DNA of 64,000 nucleotides, from contig JAHDQM010000018.1 of NCBI GenBank assembly GCA_018433835.1, positions 1 to 64,000 on the forward strand. The letters are read 5' to 3'. Below, piece by piece: positions 1-6,926 of this stretch (the first letter of the stretch is position 1; the number at the start of each line of letters is the position of its first letter). Origin of the DNA: Methanoculleus sp. GTDB taxonomy: Archaea > Halobacteriota > Methanomicrobia > Methanomicrobiales > Methanoculleaceae. The notes below the pieces were generated by a model. The model made no database searches, was not told where the DNA came from, and was given only the letters and a program-made list of their open reading frames with translations. Position numbers and translations under genes: made by a program.

Positions 1-141
1 ACCGCAGGTGCGACTTGGGACGGGCCGGAAGGCGCGACGGACGGAACGTCCGGAGCGGGAGCACCGCAGGTGCGACTTGGGACGGGCCGGAAGGCGCGAC
101 GGACGGAACGTCCGGAGCGGGAGCACCGCAGGTGCGACTTG
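1..141. repeat. 62-bp tandem repeat made of GNA-loop hairpins
   Basis: Two full copies of a 62-bp unit (1-62, 63-124) are followed by a 17-base third copy (125-141), and the array probably continues off the left edge. Each unit holds small inverted repeats: gcacc-gca-ggtgc (61-73) and cggacg-gaa-cgtccg with a perfect six-base stem. Open frames cross the array only because it lacks stop codons; they look nothing like proteins. Related hairpins occur at 16026-16042 and, in opposite orientation, at the right end of the window. Confidence 0.85.
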
Positions 142-168
142 TGCCTGCAGGAAAAAGAAGAGGGGGAA

Positions 169-642
169 TTATTTCCCGGCGACCACGTCCCGCTTGATTA
201 CCAGGACCGGCTGACGGGCGTTCTTGATCACGTACTCCGAGACCGTCCCGAGCAGGCGGTCGCGGATGTTCGACCGGCCGTGGGAACCGATGACGATGAG
301 CGAGGTCCCTTCCGTATCCGCTGCGGCCACGATCTCCTTTCCCGGGCTGCCGACCGGCGTCCGGACGGTCACCCTCAGGCCCTGCTTCTCAAGCGCCCGG
401 CGGGTATCGATGATCCTGTGCTGGATCTCCCCTCGCAACTGTCGCTGGGCCTCGGTCTCCTGGTCGGGTACGGTCCCGAGGAACCCCTGCCCACCCGAGG
501 CGATCAGCGTGACGTCCTTTGAGTCGATGATGTGGACGAGGATAACTTCCTGCGTTCCCGCCTCCTGCAGTGCGGGAATGTAGTCCAGCACCTTCATGGA
601 AGGCTCTGAAAAGTCCGTCGGAAACAAAATGCGTTCGAACAT
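169..642 (-). CDS. Universal stress protein (UspA family)
   Basis: A 157-residue single-domain Usp, the normal family length. It starts MFERILFPTDFSEPS, the usual first strand, and carries the nucleotide-binding signature G-x2-G-x9-G-(S/T) near the C-terminus (GSHGRSNIRDRLLGTVSEY), so it probably belongs to the ATP-binding class. The frame is open for 53 more codons upstream, but that part has no family similarity. A TATA-like element at about 682-689 and a ggag-type ribosome site just before 642 fix the shorter start. It is probably cytoplasmic, and its stress role is inferred from the family. It is monocistronic, with the hairpin array immediately downstream. Confidence 0.92.
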   Translation of the reverse strand: MFERILFPTDFSEPSMKVLDYIPALQEAGTQEVILVHIIDSKDVTLIASGGQGFLGTVPDQETEAQRQLRGEIQHRIIDTRRALEKQGLRVTVRTPVGSPGKEIVAAADTEGTSLIVIGSHGRSNIRDRLLGTVSEYVIKNARQPVLVIKRDVVAGK

Positions 643-679
643 ACTCTGGTACTCACTCCTGTATTCTCTCTCTGCAGAA

Positions 680-692
680 CAGGTATAAAAGA
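680..692 (-). promoter_or_regulatory. TATA box of the universal stress gene
   Basis: Read on the minus strand, ttttatacc lies about 45 bases upstream of the ATG at 642. That spacing suits an archaeal TATA box with initiation near 660 and a short leader containing the ggag ribosome site. Confidence 0.45.
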
Positions 693-1453
693 CATCGTGT
701 CGGTCTTGCTGGGCGAGCAGAGGTATTGATACTGCTGCACGGGGGATGGCGGAAGATCGGTGTCGGTAGTTGATGTTTTGATCCGAGAACTGAGCATTCA
801 TCTGAGTCCTTTTAAAATACTTGGGTTATAACATCTGACGCTGATTACTCCTGCTCCTTTCAATCGCATAACCCCATGCGTGGCGTTTCACTAGATGTTG
901 CATCGAGTAGAATCACAGAACGATGACAAAACCCTGTACAGTGGGCCGTGGTGGATATCACGTTTGGGGGAGGGATGATCTGGGAGTGGAACGTGCGAGT
1001 GGGATCGTATGTGGTGCCGATGGCATGCGATTTCATGCCAAGAGGCGAACAAAAGTTTGGGTACTAATTCATGGAGGATTTGTTTCGAATTGCCTCTAGT
1101 ATCATATTTTCTGTGTAGAGTATGGCGAAGTCTGTGGACATTAATTCATTGTTGGACTAGGGGGGCAGAGGTACTTTGTATCCGTAAAACACCGCCTGAC
1201 AGTACCTAGGATCAAAAACTATAAGCAAGGGCATGTCATACGATATTATTGACGAGTGTAGCACGATAATTGCGCACTCGTCCTCGACAAGATCCTCCTC
1301 TTGCCGAGACCCAACCCAAAGGTCGGTGATGACGGTACACAATCTCTGACACAGATAAGTTGTTTCCTGTCACCATCAAGTTTTGGGTTCAGGTGTACTG
1401 AATCCGAACATGAGATGGGGAGGCTCAAGACTCCTCTCCAAGCATAGAAATGA
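692..1453. other. AT-richer gap without a convincing gene
   Basis: About 0.76 kb between the Usp promoter and the first gene of the restriction island. Short open frames exist on both strands, but none has recognisable family features or a ribosome site. Base composition is visibly more AT-rich than the flanking core genes. It probably marks the left edge of imported DNA. I see no tRNA or direct repeat that would serve as an attachment site. Confidence 0.5.
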
Positions 1454-1882
1454 ATGAAAGTCAAACTACAACCCCTCTGGGGTAAGAGAGTCCGATTCAT
1501 CGCAATTTTCGGTGGATGTGGCACGTATCGAGAAAGAGGTATAGAGCGAAGGTCTGTCCATCTCCGGGATATCTGGGACGCAAGCGGTAAATTTTTCACC
1601 ACCCATGCTTGGGTCAACCATACCGCTGGATTCGATGTGATTGGAGAACTCCAAGAGGGTGACATTATAGAATTCACCGCTCAAGTAGACGAATATTTCC
1701 AGATCTCTAGTGTAAAGAGGATCTTCGATCTTCCGGTTCGAACACCTACCATCGGTTGTCAGCTGCGATCCCCGATGAACATCCGAAAACTCGAACACAC
1801 TCCGACCTCTGATCGTCATGAAGTGAAGCATGATGCTCATCTGTCCCTGTTTTCATGTCGGGACCGGGTTGAACTGATATGA
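1454..1882 (+). CDS. Uncharacterised protein, first gene of the restriction island
   Basis: 142 residues, not assigned to a family. Residues 10-80 look like a real beta-rich domain: a GKRVRFIAIFGG strand, a turn with YRERG, a strand with SVHLRDIWDASG, then HAWVNHTAGF and GELQEGDIIEFTAQVDEY. The phrase 'GELQEGDIIEF' is typical of the strand-turn of an OB-like fold, so nucleic-acid binding is conceivable but unproven. The C-terminal 50 residues look unstructured. Its stop overlaps the next ATG (ATGA at 1879-1882), indicating translational coupling to the half-S gene. Codon use is more AT-rich than in the core genes. Confidence 0.6.
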   Translation: MKVKLQPLWGKRVRFIAIFGGCGTYRERGIERRSVHLRDIWDASGKFFTTHAWVNHTAGFDVIGELQEGDIIEFTAQVDEYFQISSVKRIFDLPVRTPTIGCQLRSPMNIRKLEHTPTSDRHEVKHDAHLSLFSCRDRVELI

Positions 1883-2529
1883 GAGTTTTGCTCCCTCGCA
1901 CAGGAAATGACTATATGTACTCCACAAACACAGACTCCAAGCCACGAAGCGGTACAGTGGTAATTCCCCTCAAATCTCTTCTGGACACAAAGATCACGGG
2001 GTTATCTTCGTACTATCTAAAACCAGATAAGGGCGATCCTACCGTTGACATTCCTCTTATCAATATGGGTGATATTGTAGACGGCGCTATCAACGCTGGA
2101 ACGGTAAAAACGACAACTGTCAGAAGAACCGGGAAACTAGAGAGCGACACTATCTTGCCGGGTGATGTTATCCTTACCCTTCGTGCCCAACCCTTCCGTG
2201 CCGCGATCGCAGGTCAGGATGTTGCCGGTGCGGCACTCAGCGCTAATCTTGTAGGACTGCGATGCTCGAACCGGATAAAACCGGAAATTCTTGCGGCCTG
2301 GTTCAATAGTCCTGCAGGCCAGCGCGTTCTTGCTCCACGAGCCGGTATATCTACTCTGGTAGGCATCTCCCTTAAAGAGCTGTTGCAGGTAGAGGTTCCG
2401 GTTCCTTCCCCTGAGCAACAGGACCTCTTGAGCAGATATCTGGCACTGGCAACCGAACATACCAGGATCCTCAAAGAGGAGCAGAAACTCCTGGATTCTA
2501 TTGTTGACTCGATGATGAATTCCCTTTAA
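1879..2529 (+). CDS. Half-size type I specificity (S)-like protein, single target-recognition domain
   Basis: 216 residues, about half of a normal HsdS. It contains one target-recognition-type region (VIPLKSLLDTKITGLSSYYL... then DVILTLRAQPFRAAIAGQD), followed by the conserved junction VEVPVPSPEQQDLLSRYLALA and one long helix ending DSIVDSMMNSL. A full HsdS has two such units; a half unit would have to dimerise to bind a bipartite site. It overlaps the gene before it by ATGA and ends one base before hsdM. An internal ATG at 1915 is an alternative start. It may be a second specificity subunit for the same methylase, or a remnant of an older S gene. Confidence 0.75.
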   Translation: MRVLLPRTGNDYMYSTNTDSKPRSGTVVIPLKSLLDTKITGLSSYYLKPDKGDPTVDIPLINMGDIVDGAINAGTVKTTTVRRTGKLESDTILPGDVILTLRAQPFRAAIAGQDVAGAALSANLVGLRCSNRIKPEILAAWFNSPAGQRVLAPRAGISTLVGISLKELLQVEVPVPSPEQQDLLSRYLALATEHTRILKEEQKLLDSIVDSMMNSL

Positions 2530-2530
2530 T

Positions 2531-4045
2531 GTGATGACAATGGCGATGATTACATTCGAAGAAATGAAGAAGAAGGCCTGGGAGGCAGCAGATATCCTCC
2601 GCGGGTCTATCAGTTCTGCCGAGTACAAGGACTATATTCTGGGGATGCTCTTCCTGAAGCGCCTCTCCGATGTATTTGATGAGGAGGCGGAGCGGGTCGA
2701 GCGGGAGACCGGGGATCACGATCTTGCCTGGAACGATCCCGACGAACACCAGTATTTCCTTCCCGAAGGATGTCGGTGGGGGGACATCCAGAAACTCACC
2801 CAGAAGATCGGGGACACACTGAACACGATCACGCAGAAGATTGAGGACCAGAACCCGGTGATGGAAAAAGTTCTCGGGAACATCGATTTCAACTCGTACA
2901 AACTTGGGGACCTCAAGCAGCGGGATACCAACCTGTCTGCGCTTATCAGGAACTTCTCTGCAATCCCGATGAGGAACGCCGACCTCGAAAGCCCGGATAT
3001 GCTTGGGGACGTGTACATGTACCTCATCGAGCGGTTTGCCGATGACGCCGGGAAGAAAGGGGGGGAGTTCTTCACGCCCCATCAGATCGCCGCTCTGCTG
3101 GCCCGAATCCTCGACCCAAAGGAAGGCATGCGCATTCACGATCCGTGTTGCGGGTCGGGCGGCGCGGTGATCCAGTGCGCGAGGCTTGTAAAGGAGGAAG
3201 GGGGCAACCCGGCAAACCTCACCCTGACCGGGCAGGAGAAGAACATCGGGACCTGGGGCCTCTGTAAGATGAACATGCTCCTCCACGGCTACATCGATGC
3301 CGATATCAGGGCGGGGGACACGATCCGGGAGCCGCAGTTCTTGCTTGACGATCACCTCATGCAGTTCGACCGGGTGATCAGCAACCCACCCTTCTCGCTT
3401 GATAAGTGGGGCCAGGAGATGGCAGAGCGAGATCCGTTCGGCCGGTTCGGCTATGGGGTACCCCCGGCTACGAAAGGGGACTGGGCCTTCGTGCTCCACA
3501 TGATCAATATCCTCAACGAGACCGGGAAACTTGCGGTCATCGTGCCGCATGGGGTGCTCTTCCGCGGCGGTGCCGAGGGAAAGATCCGCACAAATGTCCT
3601 CAAGGATGACCTGGTGGAGGCGGTGATCGGGCTTGCGCCGAGCCTCTTCTTCGGCACATCGATCCCGGCCGGGGTCCTGATCGTCAACAAGGACAAGCCC
3701 GCCGAACGGAAGGGGAAGGTCCTCTTCATCGAGGCCTCGGCGGAGTTCCAGGAGGGGAAGAACCAGAACTGCCTGCGCCGGGAGGACATCGAGAAGATCG
3801 TGACGGCCTACCGGGATTACAAGGATGTGGAGAAGTTCTGCCGGGTTGTTCCGATGGAGGAGATCGCGGAAAACGACTACAACCTGAACATCACCCGGTA
3901 CGTGGACACGACGCCCGAGGAAGAGGTCGTGGATGTTGCGGCGGTAGCCCGGGAACTGCACGACCTGCGTGAGCGCCGGGCGATGGTCGAGGCAGAGATG
4001 GACAGGTACCTGGAGGAATTGGGCTATACGGGGCGGTCGGCGTGA
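2531..4045 (+). CDS. hsdM: Type I restriction-modification methyltransferase subunit HsdM
   Basis: 504 residues, full length. The N-terminal helical HsdM domain (ADILRGSISSAEYKDYILGMLFLKRLSDVF) precedes the N6-adenine methylase domain. SAM motif I reads HDPCCGSGGAVIQ (about residue 205) and catalytic motif IV reads SNPPFSLDKWG (about residue 285). The protein methylates adenine in the site selected by HsdS and is also needed for restriction by HsdR. Possible starts are GTG 2531 and ATG 2534, 2540 or 2546; the family N-terminus (MITFEEMKKKAWEAADILRG) fits 2546 best, so the first five residues are uncertain. It lies one base after the half-S gene, which favours coexpression. Confidence 0.95.
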   Translation: MMTMAMITFEEMKKKAWEAADILRGSISSAEYKDYILGMLFLKRLSDVFDEEAERVERETGDHDLAWNDPDEHQYFLPEGCRWGDIQKLTQKIGDTLNTITQKIEDQNPVMEKVLGNIDFNSYKLGDLKQRDTNLSALIRNFSAIPMRNADLESPDMLGDVYMYLIERFADDAGKKGGEFFTPHQIAALLARILDPKEGMRIHDPCCGSGGAVIQCARLVKEEGGNPANLTLTGQEKNIGTWGLCKMNMLLHGYIDADIRAGDTIREPQFLLDDHLMQFDRVISNPPFSLDKWGQEMAERDPFGRFGYGVPPATKGDWAFVLHMINILNETGKLAVIVPHGVLFRGGAEGKIRTNVLKDDLVEAVIGLAPSLFFGTSIPAGVLIVNKDKPAERKGKVLFIEASAEFQEGKNQNCLRREDIEKIVTAYRDYKDVEKFCRVVPMEEIAENDYNLNITRYVDTTPEEEVVDVAAVARELHDLRERRAMVEAEMDRYLEELGYTGRSA

Positions 4046-4053
4046 GCGAAGGG

Positions 4054-4146
4054 GTGCCGGGTGCGGCTAACCGTATCGGGGCCAGGGTACTTGGTCCTGA
4101 GGCAACTATTCGGGAATTCCGAGTTGTTCGGCGTAGGAGCTTCTGA
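4054..4146 (+). pseudogene. Possible RhuM-type remnant between hsdM and dinD
   Basis: The 100-base gap after hsdM has an open frame from GTG 4054 to a stop at 4144-4146. Its residues GPEATIREFRVVRR resemble the '(E)EATIREF.xVQ' stretch I remember from RhuM-family proteins, which often sit in restriction loci. Nothing downstream continues the family, so it would be a fragment. The resemblance spans only about 12 residues, and the stretch may simply be the dinD leader. Confidence 0.2.
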
Positions 4147-5012
4147 TGAAACCCGAGGTCGTGCACCGGCTTCACCGACATTTCGAGGATTACGTCCACA
4201 ATGCAGGCGGGGTTGAGTTCTGGTATGCCCGAGATCTTCAGGTGTTGCTGGGTTACAAGGAGTGGCGGAATTTCGTCAAAGTTGTTGAAAAGGCTAGAGA
4301 ATCCTGCCAAACTACAAAACACGAGATTTCAGACCATTTTGTTGACGTCAACAAAATGGTCTCCCTTGGGTTGGGGTCGGAGCGGGAGATCTCTGACATC
4401 ATGCTGACCCGGTATGCCTGTTATCTCATCGCCCAGAATGGGGATCCCAGGAAAGAGGAGATTGCGTTCGCCCAGAGTTACTTCGCCGTGCAGACCCGCA
4501 AGCAGGAACTCATCGAGGAGCACATCCTCCTTACCGAACGCCTGAAAGCCCGGGAGCGGCTACGGGAATCGGAGTCCGAACTTTCGCGGAATATCTACGA
4601 GCGTGGCGTGGATGAGGCCGGGTTCGGACGGATTCGCAGCAGAGGCGATATGGCGCTCTTTGGGGGATATAGCACCCAGGCGATGAAAGAGCGGCTGGGA
4701 GCGCCGCAGAATCATCCCCTTGCCGATTTCCTCCCCACGGTGACGATCACGGCGAAGAACCTCGCCACCGAGATCACGAACTTCAACGTGGCTAAAGATG
4801 ATCTCCAGGGCGAGAGCGCGATCACGAACGAACACGTCCAGAATAACACGGATGTCAGAGACCTTCTTGTGCGCCGCGGGATCAAGCCCGAGTCCCTCCC
4901 TCCGGAGGAGGACCTGAAGAAACTCGAACGGCGGACGAGGTCGCAGGAGAAGAAGATTGCCGGCACTGCCGGACGGCTGACTGGCGCGGAGACGACCGAC
5001 GATGAACACTGA
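4146..5012 (+). CDS. dinD: DinD-like protein embedded in the restriction operon
   Basis: 288 residues. The N-terminal half is the Bro/antirepressor-like DinD domain (FWYARDLQVLLGYKEWRNFVKVVEKA, then LTRYACYLIAQNGDPRKEEIAFAQSYFAVQTRKQE). The C-terminal half keeps the DinD pattern (GYSTQAMKERLG, ADFLPTVTITAKNLATEITNFN, NNTDVRDLLVRRGIKPE). In E. coli dinD is induced by DNA damage and affects RecA; here its role is unknown. The ATG follows a good taggag ribosome site. Codons 63-72 are written as part of a perfect 32-bp palindrome. The gene overlaps the SIR2-like gene by 11 bases. Confidence 0.88.
   Translation: MKPEVVHRLHRHFEDYVHNAGGVEFWYARDLQVLLGYKEWRNFVKVVEKARESCQTTKHEISDHFVDVNKMVSLGLGSEREISDIMLTRYACYLIAQNGDPRKEEIAFAQSYFAVQTRKQELIEEHILLTERLKARERLRESESELSRNIYERGVDEAGFGRIRSRGDMALFGGYSTQAMKERLGAPQNHPLADFLPTVTITAKNLATEITNFNVAKDDLQGESAITNEHVQNNTDVRDLLVRRGIKPESLPPEEDLKKLERRTRSQEKKIAGTAGRLTGAETTDDEH
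4331..4362. repeat. Perfect 32-bp palindrome inside dinD
   Basis: The 16-base half-site agaccattttgttgac is followed directly by its exact reverse complement, with no spacer. The centre contains TGACGTCA. It encodes DHFVDVNKMV of DinD, so both strands read the same residues. Its AT-rich codons stand out from surrounding GC-rich usage. It could form a cruciform or RNA hairpin, or bind a dimeric protein. Confidence 0.9.
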
Positions 5013-6906
5013 TGCTGTTGTGCCGGTCGCATACGCGATGCATGCCTCCCCGAAACGCTACGCCCTGCTGCTTGGGTCGGGGATCTCGGTTGCTGCGGGC
5101 CTTCCGACGGCAACCGATGTCTCCGGGAATATGATCCTTGCCGTCGCCGAAGGACGGGGCGAGAAGGTGGAGAGGGGAGAGAATAACGAGGTCTGTCTTG
5201 CGTGGTTTGAGGAGGCATTCGGAGTACCCGCGACATTCCAGCGCCTCATGACGGAACTCGGGATCTCCGAGGAGAACCGGAAGGACGGGCTGAAGAAGTT
5301 CATCTATCGGACCGACGAGAACGGCGATCCCGTCCCCGGAGCCCCCACCGAGGCTCACCGCGCCATTGCGAGGCTGGTGAAGTCCGGGACGAACTCGCTG
5401 ATCATCACCACCAACTTCGACACGCTGATGGAGGAGGGCCTGAAGGCGGAGACGGTCCCCTATGAGGTCATCACCGAGGAGTCGGACGTCAGGCAGATGT
5501 CGGTATTCCCGGACCGGTGCCGGGTCCTGAAGGTCAACGGCGATTTCGAGCGGGGGACACTCCGTATCACCCCGGAAGACCTCAGGCACTACCCACCGGC
5601 GATGGAAGACTACCTGAGACGGATCTTCGGGGAGTACGGCCTTGTGACCTGTGGATGGTCGGGAATTTTCGACACGCATCTTGTGGAGATTCTCTGTGCC
5701 GCAGATATTCCCCGCCGGTACCCGGTGTTCTGCTGTCGGAGGGGGGGAAGCGACCCCTCCGAGGTGTGCAGGCCTCTCTTACCGAACGGGATTGATATCG
5801 ACGACGCGGACGAGTTCTTCACGACGCTCGAAGCGGTGATTGAGAGGTTTTCACGGTTTGAGCCGAAGACTACTCTCACCGCCGCAGCGGCGGTGAGGAA
5901 AGTGAAGGAGGCAATGATGGGGTCGAGCCCCGAACTTATCGTGCCGGACGTGATCAACGAAGAGGTAGAGAAGGTCCTTATAGAGATCGAAAATGAGCGG
6001 TACATTCTACCGGGCACGATTGAGGCACAGACCGTATATTACAGGAGACTTGCCGAGATCGAGGGAGCCGCTACACCTCTGGCGGCGATGCTGGCGACAC
6101 TGGCATATTACGATAAAAATGGCGACTATTGCACACTGATCGCCGACACCATCGAACGTCTGATCAATCCGAAATACATCGAGCCCTTTATGGATGAGGT
6201 CTCTACTGAGATCATTGCTCATCCTAGTCGCAATCTGTCATCAGGTCTGAAAAATCTTAGATATTACCCGGCATTGCTGGCCGTCTATGCCGCTGGTATC
6301 GCAGCGGTGAAAGAGGATAGGCTCACGGCGCTGGACGCTATTATCACCAAGCCACAGTTGTTCAGATACAACGGCATCTATCAGCAGAAGACCGAATTTT
6401 TCGACCGTGTAAATATCTGGAACATTCTGGGGTGTGACCATCACTGGATCATCGAACTCGGTCGGGAGACCTTTGGCAGTGCCGAGAACTTCTATACATA
6501 TCCATTTTTGACGGTCCAGCGCGTAATCAGGCCACTTATCCCGAATGAGAAAAGGTATGCTGAATATTTTGATATCTTCGAGTATCTTTACTGCTTGGCA
6601 TTCCTTGACTCTCACAGAGAGAACTGGGAGGCGTTCCAAAAAATATCTCACAAATCAAACTTCTGGATAAGGTTTGTCCTTACAACATGTGGCTATGATC
6701 TCTACTGTGCACCTACTATCCCTTCTCATGTTATCGATTACCTTGCATCATTTTCCTGGAAAATGGAAAGAACAACGTTCTTCAATGGCGAGAGAGACCG
6801 ATTCGAGTGGGCCAACAACAAATTTGCCGAATGCTTCAGAATACAGGCACCTGAAGTTGGGGTTCCCCGAGTTGCCGTAAGAGCATATCGGAGACCGGGG
6901 ACGTGA
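5002..6906 (+). CDS. SIR2-like protein, candidate NAD-degrading defence effector
   Basis: 634 residues. Residues 20-270 form a SIR2-type Rossmann domain: glycine motif LLLGSGISVAAGLPTATDV, ITTNFDTLMEEGL with the conserved Asn-Asp, and GLVTCGWSGIFDTHLVEIL. The position that usually reads K-x-HG (catalytic His) reads KVNGD, so the His appears to be Asn. Residues 320-634 are a helical C-terminal region with no recognised domain. Many prokaryotic SIR2-type proteins deplete NAD during phage infection; that role is inferred here from family and locus. The C-terminal half is clearly more AT-rich than the N-terminal half. It lies between dinD (11-base overlap) and hsdS (its stop lies inside GTGA at 6903-6906). 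Confidence 0.8.
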   Translation: MNTDAVVPVAYAMHASPKRYALLLGSGISVAAGLPTATDVSGNMILAVAEGRGEKVERGENNEVCLAWFEEAFGVPATFQRLMTELGISEENRKDGLKKFIYRTDENGDPVPGAPTEAHRAIARLVKSGTNSLIITTNFDTLMEEGLKAETVPYEVITEESDVRQMSVFPDRCRVLKVNGDFERGTLRITPEDLRHYPPAMEDYLRRIFGEYGLVTCGWSGIFDTHLVEILCAADIPRRYPVFCCRRGGSDPSEVCRPLLPNGIDIDDADEFFTTLEAVIERFSRFEPKTTLTAAAAVRKVKEAMMGSSPELIVPDVINEEVEKVLIEIENERYILPGTIEAQTVYYRRLAEIEGAATPLAAMLATLAYYDKNGDYCTLIADTIERLINPKYIEPFMDEVSTEIIAHPSRNLSSGLKNLRYYPALLAVYAAGIAAVKEDRLTALDAIITKPQLFRYNGIYQQKTEFFDRVNIWNILGCDHHWIIELGRETFGSAENFYTYPFLTVQRVIRPLIPNEKRYAEYFDIFEYLYCLAFLDSHRENWEAFQKISHKSNFWIRFVLTTCGYDLYCAPTIPSHVIDYLASFSWKMERTTFFNGERDRFEWANNKFAECFRIQAPEVGVPRVAVRAYRRPGT

Positions 6907-6926
6907 TTCTGGGGGAGATTATGCGC

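Noticed and set aside
1-141. CRISPR array
   Set aside because: The units are direct 62-bp copies with no variable spacers.
643-1453. tRNA or attachment site at the left island edge
   Set aside because: No cloverleaf or direct repeat matching the right edge could be found by eye.
2498-3961. 487-codon open frame antisense to hsdM
   Set aside because: It is complementary to a certain gene, has no family features and results from GC-rich codon use.
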